DNA from: Candidatus Gastranaerophilales bacterium
GTDB lineage: Bacteria; Cyanobacteriota; Vampirovibrionia; Gastranaerophilales; Gastranaerophilaceae
DNA: 64,000 nucleotides
Direction: 5' to 3'
NCBI GenBank assembly: GCA_944323625.1
Contig: CALUTD010000002.1
Coordinates: 1-64,000, forward strand
Shown: one piece after another, positions 36,078-44,697 of the stretch
Position numbering within the stretch: the stretch's first letter is position 1
Layout of the letters: each line of letters starts with the position of its first letter
Notes under the pieces: generated by a model
What the model was told of the DNA's origin: nothing
Database searches by the model: none
The model's input: the letters and a program-made list of their open reading frames with translations, nothing else
Translations under genes and position numbers: made by a program

Positions 36078-36755
36078 TTATTGAGCGGGAATCGGTTGAG
36101 GTGTAGCTTCATCCGGAAATGCGGGTCTTTCCGGAAAAGCCGGACCTTTTGGGCCTTTAAAATCTTTGCCTTTTTTCTTTTCAAACTGTTGTTTGCGTTT
36201 TTCCATTTCTTTTTGTTGTTCTTCTTTTATCTTTGTAAATTCCTTTTTTTGTTTTTCAGTCAAAATGGATTCAAAGTTTTGCATATTTTCTTTTCTGCAA
36301 TTATCAGCTTTCAATTTTAACTCTTTAATATCCTGACGAATAACATCTTTCTTTTGAGCTTTTTCTTCTGCAGAAAGTGTTGTGTCCGAATCAATTTTTT
36401 TCATTTCCTGATGTTTTGCTTTTAATTCTTCAAATATAGGTTTAATTTTTTCGCGATCTTGAATCCTGTTTGCTTCAATTTGCTTTTTTTGTTCATCCGT
36501 TAGTTTCAAACGTTTTTCAAATTCGGCTTTTTTTGCTTCCATTTCCGCTTTAGAAGGATGTTTTCCTTTAAATTGCGGCGGCGGTGGAAAATCTTTTCTA
36601 TGCTCCATTACCGGGCAGCCTTTATCAGGGCAGGTACATTCTGCCTTTGGCGCTGTTTTATCTAATGCGGCATCTTCTTTTTGTGTTTCCGCATTTACAG
36701 CATTGACAGATAACATTAATGTTAATACAGTTAAAGCTATTAAATGTTTTTTCAT
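36078..36755 (-). CDS. Periplasmic LTXXQ (Spy/CpxP-like) protein with Cys/His/Pro-rich N-terminus
   Basis: The 225-residue protein has a signal peptide (MKKHLIALTVLTLMLS...VNA-E). The mature N-terminus is C-T-C-P-D-K-G-C-P-V-M-E-H, then a Pro/His-rich stretch, which could bind a metal. The rest is helical and very charged, with the LTDEQ and LTEKQ motifs of the Spy/CpxP/CnrX family. It lies directly after the ECF sigma gene. By analogy with CnrX and ZraP it may sense metal or misfolded protein in the periplasm; that is an inference. Confidence 0.75.
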   Translation of the reverse strand: MKKHLIALTVLTLMLSVNAVNAETQKEDAALDKTAPKAECTCPDKGCPVMEHRKDFPPPPQFKGKHPSKAEMEAKKAEFEKRLKLTDEQKKQIEANRIQDREKIKPIFEELKAKHQEMKKIDSDTTLSAEEKAQKKDVIRQDIKELKLKADNCRKENMQNFESILTEKQKKEFTKIKEEQQKEMEKRKQQFEKKKGKDFKGPKGPAFPERPAFPDEATPQPIPAQ

Positions 36756-36767
36756 AAAGTTCTCCTT

Positions 36768-37259
36768 TCAAAGTAAATCTTTTAATTTTACACTAAGTTC
36801 TTTGCGCGCGTTAAATAATCTTGAACGTATTGTCCCTACGGGGCAGTTTATTTTTTTCGATATCTCTTCATAGCTCATTTCTTGCATTTCATACATTATT
36901 ATTACTTCTTTAAACTTCGGTTTTAATGAATCAATTGCATCCATAATTTGTTTTTGTCTTTGTTTTTGTATAAATTCAGATTCTATATTCTCTTTTTCAT
37001 CTCTTATTTGAATTAATTCTTCTTCTTCTGTCACCATTTTGCTAGAATTTTTATAAACCGAGGATTTCATATAATCTCTGCAAAGATTTGCAGTTATAGT
37101 GTTTATCCAGCTTTTAAATTTACCCTGTTCTTTATATTTATCTAGATTTTTCCAGGTTTTTATATAAACTTCCTGCTCTATATCTTCATTAATAGAACCG
37201 GTCATATTAGATATTATTTTACGTATATTGTTTTTATATTGTTCTATTATAAATTTCAA
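36768..37259 (-). CDS. ECF-type sigma factor
   Basis: The 163-residue protein has sigma region 2 (DIEQEVYIKTWKNLDKYKEQGKFKSWINTITANLC) and region 4 (LKPKFKEVIIMYEMQEMSYEEISKKINCPVGTIRSRL), without regions 1 and 3. It starts with TTG after GGAAAT. The anti-sigma gene lies directly upstream and an LTXXQ gene directly downstream. Confidence 0.88.
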   Translation of the reverse strand: MKFIIEQYKNNIRKIISNMTGSINEDIEQEVYIKTWKNLDKYKEQGKFKSWINTITANLCRDYMKSSVYKNSSKMVTEEEELIQIRDEKENIESEFIQKQRQKQIMDAIDSLKPKFKEVIIMYEMQEMSYEEISKKINCPVGTIRSRLFNARKELSVKLKDLL

Positions 37260-37273
37260 AATATTTCCAATCT

Positions 37274-37636
37274 TTATAATTCAAGAAAACCATAATCATC
37301 CGTAGGCAATCCCATTGCACTTACATAAGAACCTTCTATATAGTTTACCTGAAAATTATAATCCTCATACAACTTTACTCCCGAAAAGGAAGATACAATT
37401 ATAAAAGCAATAAAACAGCAAGCAATCTTTTTTAAAGTATTCTTTTTGGATTTGATTTTCATTTTTTTCAAATACTCATCCGAAACTTCTTTCACAAGTT
37501 TAGAAACCTTTAAATATTTTTCATGCTCTTTTCTGCATTCTTCACAATTTTCCAAATGCTTATTAAAAGCCTCTTCGTTCTGAAAAACGAAGTAGGCTTC
37601 ATATTTATCACATTTGTTTTGATTATCCATACTCAT
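37274..37636 (-). CDS. Zinc-finger (ZAS) anti-sigma factor
   Basis: The 120-residue protein has the H-x3-C-x2-C anti-sigma motif (KHLENCEEC, about residue 29) in its cytoplasmic part. A single membrane segment follows (CCFIAFIIVSSFSG, about 74-90) with a short periplasmic tail. It would hold the ECF sigma factor at the membrane. I chose the ATG at 37636, which follows AGAGGT; the upstream TTG at 37651 overlaps that site. It precedes its sigma gene, as in cnrYXH. Confidence 0.75.
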   Translation of the reverse strand: MSMDNQNKCDKYEAYFVFQNEEAFNKHLENCEECRKEHEKYLKVSKLVKEVSDEYLKKMKIKSKKNTLKKIACCFIAFIIVSSFSGVKLYEDYNFQVNYIEGSYVSAMGLPTDDYGFLEL

Positions 37637-37656
37637 TATTACCTCTTTCAATTTAT

Positions 37657-37683
37657 ATAACGAGCGGAAAAAATAAAAAGTTC
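37657..37683 (-). promoter_or_regulatory. ECF-type promoter GAAC-17-CGTT
   Basis: On the minus strand GAAC (37680-37683, in TGAACTT) is 17 bases from CGTT (37659-37662). This is the general ECF promoter pattern, placed right before the anti-sigma/sigma pair, so the module is probably autoregulated. Confidence 0.5.
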
Positions 37684-37688
37684 ATTTT

Positions 37689-38153
37689 TTAATTTAATAT
37701 GTTTAATGAATTATAATAAGTATTAAATTTCTTAACAAATTTTTGGTATGTTATAGAAGGCATAAACAGTTCCAGTTCGGCAAGGAATGCATTTGTTTTA
37801 TTATTAAATTCATAAATTACATTATCGGCATCATAATATAAATTGCTTACGCTTGTGGAAGTTCCACCTGATGAAGCATTACCGATTTCATTTTGTATTG
37901 TTCTCAATTTACCTGCAGTCATTTGGGCAAATCTTTTATAGTTATCAGCCGCCATTTTAAAATTATCTCTGTTTTGACCTATAAGGTCAGTTTTATTATA
38001 CATTGTTGTAAAATCCATATTTTGGACTTTTTCTATGGCAATAATTTTATTATTTATATCTGATACTGACTGAACAGCGGCAAAAGCATTATATGCAGTA
38101 AAAAATATGCTAAAAATTACAGATAAAGTCAATAAAAGCAATTTTCTCTTCAT
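37689..38153 (-). CDS. Exported protein of unknown function
   Basis: The 154-residue protein has a signal peptide (MKRKLLLLTLSVIFSI...AFA-A). The mature part is polar and mainly helical, with a Gly/Ser/Thr stretch (ASSGGTSTS) in the middle. There is no family match that I recognise. It lies in the run of envelope genes upstream of the sigma module and starts after GGAG. Confidence 0.6.
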   Translation of the reverse strand: MKRKLLLLTLSVIFSIFFTAYNAFAAVQSVSDINNKIIAIEKVQNMDFTTMYNKTDLIGQNRDNFKMAADNYKRFAQMTAGKLRTIQNEIGNASSGGTSTSVSNLYYDADNVIYEFNNKTNAFLAELELFMPSITYQKFVKKFNTYYNSLNILN

Positions 38154-38166
38154 AAAATTTTATCTC

Positions 38167-38580
38167 CTATTTTGGTAAAAACTGTTTAAAAGCATCTTGT
38201 ACCTCTGATTGCTGCTTTTTATATTGTTCATATTGTTCTGCAGTTAAAATCTTTTGATACTCTAAATCTGTTTCTTGTTCTAATTTTTTTTGTTGTGCTT
38301 TATATGTGTTTAAATTTCTTTCATAAGCACCGGCTAACACTGATAACTGTTCAGGAGTTTTTTCTGTATCTTCTTTTAACTGATTTAATTTGCTTGTATA
38401 TTCCATAATTCTTGTTTCAAGAGAATTATTTTTTATTTTGTACTCCTGATAAATTCTCGTTAATTGGTTTTTTTGAACCGGAGATAAATTTTCAAGACTA
38501 CTAAACATATTATCTTCTAAAGCATAAACAGTTGAAGATAAAATACAAATAGAGCTAAACAATACAATTAGTTTTTTCAT
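38167..38580 (-). CDS. Periplasmic LTXXQ-like protein
   Basis: The 137-residue protein has a signal peptide (cleavage after VYA) and a mature helical domain with LSPVQ and LTAEQ, the paired motif of Spy/CpxP-like proteins. It is the second such protein in this cluster, and its neighbours are exported or stress-related. A periplasmic chaperone role is inferred. Confidence 0.6.
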   Translation of the reverse strand: MKKLIVLFSSICILSSTVYALEDNMFSSLENLSPVQKNQLTRIYQEYKIKNNSLETRIMEYTSKLNQLKEDTEKTPEQLSVLAGAYERNLNTYKAQQKKLEQETDLEYQKILTAEQYEQYKKQQSEVQDAFKQFLPK

Positions 38581-38598
38581 TTTTACCTCGACATTTCT

Positions 38599-38991
38599 TT
38601 AATTATAAATTGAATATTCTTTAGATTTTTCTTTCCATTCGGCTTCACCGACACAATAAGCATGGCTCCAAAATCTTTCCAATGCATAAGTTTCACGCTC
38701 TTCCACCTGAAGAATATGAACAATTACATCACCGTAATCCAATAGATTCCACCTATTTTTGGTATCATTTTCTTCTCCTATTGGTATACGATTAAATAAT
38801 TCTTTTACCTTCTCACGGAGAATACCTGTTAAAGCCTTAACCTGAGTACCTGTATCTGATGAACAAATTACAAAATAGTCAGCAAGCACTGATATATTAG
38901 ATATATTTAAAATTTTAATATCTTTAGCCTTTTTATCATCCAATATTCTTGCTATAACGCTTGCAAATTTATCCGATGTAATTTCTTTCAA
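38599..38991 (-). CDS. rsfS: Ribosomal silencing factor
   Basis: RsfS binds ribosomal protein uL14 and blocks subunit joining under starvation. The 130-residue protein has NISVLADYFVICSS, RWNLLDYGDVIVHI and ETYALERFW, all typical. The start is TTG, 8 bases after GGAG. An extended -10 (TGATATAAT at about 39020) lies upstream. Confidence 0.92.
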   Translation of the reverse strand: MKEITSDKFASVIARILDDKKAKDIKILNISNISVLADYFVICSSDTGTQVKALTGILREKVKELFNRIPIGEENDTKNRWNLLDYGDVIVHILQVEERETYALERFWSHAYCVGEAEWKEKSKEYSIYN

Positions 38992-39065
38992 TTTGATATC
39001 TCCATAATCCTATGAAATGATTATATCATAGAATTATATTGAATACATAAAATGATAAATAAAAA

Positions 39066-40046
39066 CTAAATATAATTTTTCAAATTAGTCGTTATATTAT
39101 TATTTCGGCAAAGTTTCTTGAGTTTACTCATAGCTCTGTTTTCAATTTGTCTGATTCTTTCGCGTGATACACCATAATATGTGCCTATTTCTTCAAGAGT
39201 CTTTTTCTCACCGTTATCATCAAGTCCATAGCGCATAATCAAAACGTTACGTTCTTTTTCGCTTAAATGGTTTAGCATCTTCTTTATATCACAAAATAAA
39301 TTATCCTGAGTGACTTTTGTATCGGGCGATAAAGTTGATTCATCAACAATAAAATCAGACAATTTTGTATTATCATCCTTTTGGTTCGCAGGAGATTCAA
39401 TACTAATAGTTCCTTGAGCCGATTCAATCAAAGAAGATAATTTTTGAACACTCATACCGATTTTATAAGCAATTTCTTCTTTTGTTGGCGCTGTACCATT
39501 TTCTATTGTTAAATCAGTTGATATCTTTTTTATTCGGCTTAACGTTTCAATCATGTGGACAGGCAGCCTTATAAGTCTTGATTTATCCGCAATTGCTCTT
39601 GTAATTGCCTGCTGTATCCACCATGTAGCATAAGTTGAAAATTTATAACCTTTTGAATAATCAAACTTTTCGGCGGCACGCATAAGCCCCATATTGCCTT
39701 CCTGAATTAAATCAAGAAAAGATAAACCTCTTCCGATATATTTTTTTGCTATGCTTACTACAAGCCTTAAATTAGCATTAACAAGTTTTTTCTTATCTTG
39801 TTCGGAGTTTTGTTCTTTTATTCTTTTTGCAACTTCAAGTTCTTCATCAGCAGTTAACAACTTAATTTTTCCAATTTGCTGCAAATATATTTTTACGGAA
39901 TCATCAGCAGCCGCACTGCTTTGAGTTTCAGGAACCTTGGGCTCTTCAACTGCAGAGGCTATATCCTCATCTTCCAATTCAAGATTAAAATCAGGTTCTT
40001 GTATTTCTTCTTCAGTTAATGAATAATCTTCTTGATTTTCGGACAT
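39066..40046 (-). CDS. RpoD-family primary-type sigma factor
   Basis: The 326-residue protein has region 1.2 ([16 protein letters not shown]), region 2 ([49 protein letters not shown]), region 3 and region 4 ([19 protein letters not shown]). Region 1.1 is missing or replaced by a short acidic N-terminus, so it could be the housekeeping SigA in a short form or a group 2 paralogue. It starts after AGGAGAGG. Confidence 0.88.
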   Translation of the reverse strand: MSENQEDYSLTEEEIQEPDFNLELEDEDIASAVEEPKVPETQSSAAADDSVKIYLQQIGKIKLLTADEELEVAKRIKEQNSEQDKKKLVNANLRLVVSIAKKYIGRGLSFLDLIQEGNMGLMRAAEKFDYSKGYKFSTYATWWIQQAITRAIADKSRLIRLPVHMIETLSRIKKISTDLTIENGTAPTKEEIAYKIGMSVQKLSSLIESAQGTISIESPANQKDDNTKLSDFIVDESTLSPDTKVTQDNLFCDIKKMLNHLSEKERNVLIMRYGLDDNGEKKTLEEIGTYYGVSRERIRQIENRAMSKLKKLCRNNNITTNLKNYI

Positions 40047-40073
40047 TTTTCCTCTCCTGAATAATATAACTTA

Positions 40074-40823
40074 TTATACAACACTCTGAGAATTTTGTAA
40101 GGATTGCTTCAATGCCTCATACATTATAATACTTGCTGCGTTTGCAACATTTAAAGAATCAAATCCGTTTAGCATGGGGATTTTAATCCTATAATCTGCT
40201 TTTTTCATAATTGTACTTGAAATCCCTTCTTTCTCTGAGCCCATAACTATTGCAAAGTTCATATTGCAATAATCAATATCATAATAATTATCTTTAGCTT
40301 TCATATCAGTTGCAATTATCCAGTAGTTTTCATTCTTTAATTTATCAATTATAGAAGAAAGACTATTAACCATAATCATATCTATATGATTAATAGCTCC
40401 GGCAGAAGATTTTTCAACAGTCGCATTTATGGGAGTATTTCTTCTTGACGGAAAAATTATTCCGTCAAATCCGGCACAAACCGCAGTTCTTATTATTGAC
40501 CCCATATTATGCGGATCTTCTATACCATCAGTTATAATCACCTTTTTATATTTTTTGGGTACTCTTAAAAAATCCTCAAAATCTTTATATTTAATGGGGG
40601 CAACAAAAGCAATTACCCCTTGATGGGTATATTCTTTATATTGTAAAAATTTTTCTTTAGGCAAAAACTGAAATACTATTCCTTTAGATTTGGCTAAGTC
40701 AATTATTTGAGAAATCTTGTCGTTAGGCTTCATGCCTTTCATTAACAAAACTTTGCTCACGCTTCTTTTTCCTTGTGCTAAAAGCTCATATACACTATTT
40801 TTTCCGTAAACTATATCATTCAT
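40074..40823 (-). CDS. rlmB: 23S rRNA (guanosine-2'-O)-methyltransferase, TrmH/RlmB family
   Basis: The SPOUT-fold methyltransferase has an N-terminal RNA-binding part (YGKNSVYELLAQGKRSVSKV) and the three SPOUT motifs: DPHNMGSIIRTA, VMGSEKEGIS and IPMLNGFDSLNVANAASI. The 249-residue length fits RlmB. There is no Shine-Dalgarno, and a TATAAA lies a few bases before the ATG. Confidence 0.88.
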   Translation of the reverse strand: MNDIVYGKNSVYELLAQGKRSVSKVLLMKGMKPNDKISQIIDLAKSKGIVFQFLPKEKFLQYKEYTHQGVIAFVAPIKYKDFEDFLRVPKKYKKVIITDGIEDPHNMGSIIRTAVCAGFDGIIFPSRRNTPINATVEKSSAGAINHIDMIMVNSLSSIIDKLKNENYWIIATDMKAKDNYYDIDYCNMNFAIVMGSEKEGISSTIMKKADYRIKIPMLNGFDSLNVANAASIIMYEALKQSLQNSQSVV

Positions 40824-40958
40824 ATATTTATACCATACTCTTTTAACTTTTATTATTATATACTATATGATATATTGTATAAAGGAAATTTATTCGTTAA
40901 GTTTCTTTTCAAATATGTACATATTAAAGTATTATAAGTATAATTAATAATAAGATAG

Positions 40959-40987
40959 TTTACGGTTTATAAATAGATTGGTATAGT
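40959..40987 (+). promoter_or_regulatory. Promoter TTTACG-17-TATAGT, nearly leaderless
   Basis: TTTACG (40959-40964) and TATAGT (40982-40987, with TGG before it) are 17 bases apart. The -10 ends 5 bases before the ATG at 40993, with no ribosome site between. Confidence 0.55.
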
Positions 40988-40992
40988 GCAGT

Positions 40993-42615
40993 ATGTCAAA
41001 TTTTTTATTGGAAAAATTGGGATTTAAAAATAAAACACATGTTAGTATCTCAGTATCTGTTAACAACTTTATTGAGCTTGTTTGTATAGATGAAAGAACA
41101 AAAGCAGTTGTAAGATACGCATCGGGAAATATAAAATATAATACTGCCATTAAAGAAATAATGGATTTAACAGAATTCCAAGAAGTTGTTGAAGGTTTAT
41201 TTGAAGATGCAGGGTTAAGTCCTTTTGATTGCAGTGTTACTTTAAATTTACCCAATGTATATTTTGCAATATCTAATATTGATAATTCAATGGATAAAAA
41301 TTCAAGTGAAGACTTAATATTAGATGATTTAGAAGATTTATACATATTCAAAAAAAATGAACCTGTTATTTCCAGTGTTACATTGAGTAACCCTTCTGAA
41401 AAAACTTTAAAGATTGTTGTATCAGGTGCAATTCAATCAAAAGTTGTATCCAGCATGATTGACATTTTTGACAGTGTTGGTGCAGAACTTGTAAGAATAG
41501 ATACTTCTTATTCTTCATTATTTAAAGCTTTAACTTATTGTGAAAGATTTAACAAATTAATAACAAAAGATAACACCTCAGTAATAATACTTGTAACAAC
41601 AATAAGTTGTACTTCTTTCTATATGAAAGGACAGACAATTGCAGAAGTAGTGGAAGAACCGCTTGCAGTCAAGTCTTTCTCTCCTGAAGAAGTATATGCA
41701 GTGGTATCTAAAATAACTGCAAACGCTGTATCAAAGAATAATCCTCAAAATCTGTTAATAATTAGTGAAGCAGAAGAAATAGATGCCGAAGGACTTGCCG
41801 GAAGTATAAATTTCAAAGGTGAGCTTGATTACTTTAATAAAAATATCAAAAGAAGTGACGATTTTATTGATATTGATCCTACTCAAGACATAGATGTAAA
41901 TTTAGCAACATATTTAACACTAGAAGCAGTTGGAGCTGCTGTTTCGGATTATGAAGATTTTCCGGTAGATTTAAATTTTATGCCATCCGGTAGAATCCAA
42001 AAAAATATAATAAAAATAGGAGATTTAGAAGGTGATTGGCGTCCTTTTGCCGTTGCTTGCATTATCATAGCTGTTCTTTGTGCCGGAGTTCTCTATGGAA
42101 TAACTAATGCTATTGTTTCTACTCAAATTACAGCAATGAATAATGAAAAAGGAGAGCTTGATAAAAGTATTAACATATTCAAAACAAATACTTCTAAAAA
42201 AGATGATAAACAGGAAAGTATTTTCCCTATATTGCAAACAATAAGTACAAATAATAAATCAGTAATTGATGTATATAACGCACTTTCTACAACAATACCT
42301 GATGATATTTATATAAAAAGATTTGTTGCAAATCCCCAAGGTGGTATTGGTATATTAGGAGAATCAAGATCAAGTGAATCTGTTAATGATTTTATAAAAG
42401 GGTTAAAAGAAAAAAATGACAGTTTAATGGTTTCAAAACTCTCACTTAATGACCCGGCTATTAATCCAAATGTTACAATTCCAAATGGTGTTACTTTTGA
42501 AATAAAAACATCAACAATTGATGTGCAATTTATAGGTAATCTTATTGATTATCAGTCTTTTGGCAACAATTCACAAACACAGACACAAACTCCGGGGCAA
42601 CCACCGGTAATTTAA
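40993..42615 (+). CDS. PilM-PilN fusion (type IV pilus alignment subcomplex)
   Basis: The 540-residue protein has a PilM-like actin-fold N-terminal part (about 1-330) and a PilN-like part. The latter begins with the short segment VDLNFMPSG, followed by one membrane helix (about residues 350-372) and a periplasmic domain that ends in a Gln/Pro-rich tail. In most bacteria these are two genes. PilM and PilN link the cytoplasmic motor to the inner-membrane pilus platform. The order PilM-PilN then PilO supports the call; sequence similarity to PilM is weak by eye. Confidence 0.6.
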   Translation: MSNFLLEKLGFKNKTHVSISVSVNNFIELVCIDERTKAVVRYASGNIKYNTAIKEIMDLTEFQEVVEGLFEDAGLSPFDCSVTLNLPNVYFAISNIDNSMDKNSSEDLILDDLEDLYIFKKNEPVISSVTLSNPSEKTLKIVVSGAIQSKVVSSMIDIFDSVGAELVRIDTSYSSLFKALTYCERFNKLITKDNTSVIILVTTISCTSFYMKGQTIAEVVEEPLAVKSFSPEEVYAVVSKITANAVSKNNPQNLLIISEAEEIDAEGLAGSINFKGELDYFNKNIKRSDDFIDIDPTQDIDVNLATYLTLEAVGAAVSDYEDFPVDLNFMPSGRIQKNIIKIGDLEGDWRPFAVACIIIAVLCAGVLYGITNAIVSTQITAMNNEKGELDKSINIFKTNTSKKDDKQESIFPILQTISTNNKSVIDVYNALSTTIPDDIYIKRFVANPQGGIGILGESRSSESVNDFIKGLKEKNDSLMVSKLSLNDPAINPNVTIPNGVTFEIKTSTIDVQFIGNLIDYQSFGNNSQTQTQTPGQPPVI

Positions 42616-42637
42616 AAATTTAAAGATAGAGGAAAAT

Positions 42638-43228
42638 ATGAATAAGCAAATTAAAAAACAACTTGCACCATTATGTATATTAGTATCCGTAATAATATTT
42701 GCGGCAGTATTGTTTTTCACTGTAAAACCATTGTTTGAAAGTTTTAGTGAAGCAAAAACACAGCGCGAAAATGCAGAAAGAGAAGAAAAAGAGTTAGCAG
42801 AAAAAGACAGACTTCTAAAAGAAGAAGCTGCTAAAGAGGAAATGAGACTCAAAGCTATAAAGCCTATTTATCAATCTGATTTACAATCTGATGCCGAAAA
42901 TTTAGGTATGTTTGGCAGCATGTTTGAAGATATTATTAGAAGAGTTCAATATAACGGTTTATATATACGTTCAATAGAATATGATTTAAAACCTGCTTCA
43001 GATGTATTATTCCAAAAATTTGCCGAAGAATACAATGTATGTGAATTAAAGTTCTTTTTAGTAGGAACATATGCACAGCTTCAATCTTTTCTTGTTGAAT
43101 TAAATAATACATTTCCTTATTTATCAACTGTATCAGCATTAGATGTAGCAGCATTTTCAGAAAATACAGATTACATACTTATTAATATGTCAATTACTTT
43201 ATATTCAAAGAAACCGGCAAAAAAATAA
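42638..43228 (+). CDS. PilO-like inner-membrane protein
   Basis: The 196-residue protein has one N-terminal membrane segment (about 11-30), a coiled-coil rich in Glu/Lys (30-75) and a ferredoxin-like periplasmic domain (CELKFFLVGTYAQLQSFLVELN). This layout and its position after a PilM-PilN protein fit PilO of the type IV pilus or GspM of type II secretion. Confidence 0.6.
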   Translation: MNKQIKKQLAPLCILVSVIIFAAVLFFTVKPLFESFSEAKTQRENAEREEKELAEKDRLLKEEAAKEEMRLKAIKPIYQSDLQSDAENLGMFGSMFEDIIRRVQYNGLYIRSIEYDLKPASDVLFQKFAEEYNVCELKFFLVGTYAQLQSFLVELNNTFPYLSTVSALDVAAFSENTDYILINMSITLYSKKPAKK

Positions 43229-43255
43229 AATATAATAATTCTTAGCCAATTTTGG

Positions 43256-43678
43256 TTATTTAATTTGAAAAGAACATTTGCTACATTGAGCTTTTGGGTG
43301 GAATACAAGATTATTTTCAAGATCATATAATTTAACAATCTTTGTAACTAAAGGATTTGAACAAATAGGGCATCTTAAATTTTCAGTTTGCCCCTCAAGT
43401 ATAGCTTTTTTAACACTATTCATATATTCTTCCGTAATAGAATCATAAGAAATAAGCATTGTTCTTTCATATTGTTTTATTTCTGCAGGATTAACTTTTA
43501 AGCCTTTAGCAAGTTTCTGACGTATAGTAGCAGGTAAGAATAAATCCTTACCTGCTTCAATGTCTTCAATTTGTTCTAAAGTAAGAGCAGTTTTCTTTGA
43601 TAATCCTTGAACGGAAAGTCCGACTTGTTCTCTCATTTCACGTACATATTGAGCTAAAGACTTTGATGAATCTCGCAT
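43256..43678 (-). CDS. XRE-type HTH protein with zinc ribbon
   Basis: The 140-residue protein has an XRE-like helix-turn-helix (about 8-65: VREMREQVGLSVQGLSKKT). The C-terminal part carries two C-x2-C knuckles (CPICSNP, CSKC) that could hold zinc. It follows secF by 2 bases in the same operon. Its role is unknown. Confidence 0.7.
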   Translation of the reverse strand: MRDSSKSLAQYVREMREQVGLSVQGLSKKTALTLEQIEDIEAGKDLFLPATIRQKLAKGLKVNPAEIKQYERTMLISYDSITEEYMNSVKKAILEGQTENLRCPICSNPLVTKIVKLYDLENNLVFHPKAQCSKCSFQIK

Positions 43679-43680
43679 TT

Positions 43681-44679
43681 TTATGTACCTGCCGCAGCTG
43701 ATTTTTCTTTTTTAGCTATTTCGATATCATTCCAAAGAGCAACAAGAGTGCTTGCAAAGAATATGCTTGAATATGTCCCGATTGTAATACCAAGAATCAT
43801 AACAAGTACAAAATCTTTTGTTGTAACTCCACCAAAGAAATATAAAGCTCCTAAAGTAATTAACGTTGTAAGCGAGGTGTTAATACTTCTTGCAAGAGTT
43901 TGATTAACTGATGCATTTACTATATCATCATAAGTTGCTTTTTTTGAATAAAATTTTAAATTTTCTCTTATTCTATCGAACACAACAATAGTATCATGAA
44001 CACTAAACCCAAGTACTGTAAGAATAGCAGTAACAAACAAACTATCAATATGTACTCCATATAAAAGCCCTAAAATTGAAAATACCCCTATTACAAAAAT
44101 TACATCATGAAACAGAGCAAGAAATGCTACTACTGCGAACTCAAAATGAAATCTTAAAGTAAGATACATAACTATTGCTAAAAGCGCAAGGCCTATTGCA
44201 ATCATTGAATTAACAAATAGTTGTTTCCCCAATACAGGCCCTACTGAACTAACTTGAACTATTTGTGCATCAGGATAATCTGCGGAAAGTACTTCAGAAA
44301 CTTTATCAATACTTTCATTTTGACCTGTTTCAGAAAACTGTGTTCTTATTGAAACAATATTTTTAACTACATTATCAGAGTCAGTATTTGTAGGCTTCAA
44401 CACTTGAATAACCGGATTTTCTATATCTTTTTCTAATAATTTAGTTCTTATTTTCCCTATTTCTTCAGTTGAAACATCTTCATTTACAGAATATTGAATA
44501 ATTGTACCACCTGTAAAATCAATACCAACAAGTAAAGGAGTATGAGTCGGATAAACTTTCATAGACCAACCCATAGCTATAATTCCGGGGATTAACAACA
44601 ATAACGAAATTGTAAGCCAAACCCATCTGTATTTAATTACATCTATAACTTTTTTTGTGTTCAAAACACTGTATGACAT
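43681..44679 (-). CDS. secF: Protein translocase subunit SecF
   Basis: SecF works with SecD to pull exported proteins across the inner membrane using the proton gradient. The 332-residue protein has the N-terminal membrane helix, the periplasmic domain with FTGGTIIQYSV, and five further helices with FALFHD-like and LGFSVHDTIVVFDRIREN signatures. It starts after GGAGAT, 18 bases behind secD. Confidence 0.94.
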   Translation of the reverse strand: MSYSVLNTKKVIDVIKYRWVWLTISLLLLIPGIIAMGWSMKVYPTHTPLLVGIDFTGGTIIQYSVNEDVSTEEIGKIRTKLLEKDIENPVIQVLKPTNTDSDNVVKNIVSIRTQFSETGQNESIDKVSEVLSADYPDAQIVQVSSVGPVLGKQLFVNSMIAIGLALLAIVMYLTLRFHFEFAVVAFLALFHDVIFVIGVFSILGLLYGVHIDSLFVTAILTVLGFSVHDTIVVFDRIRENLKFYSKKATYDDIVNASVNQTLARSINTSLTTLITLGALYFFGGVTTKDFVLVMILGITIGTYSSIFFASTLVALWNDIEIAKKEKSAAAGT

Positions 44680-44697
44680 TTTTAAATCTCCTTAAAA

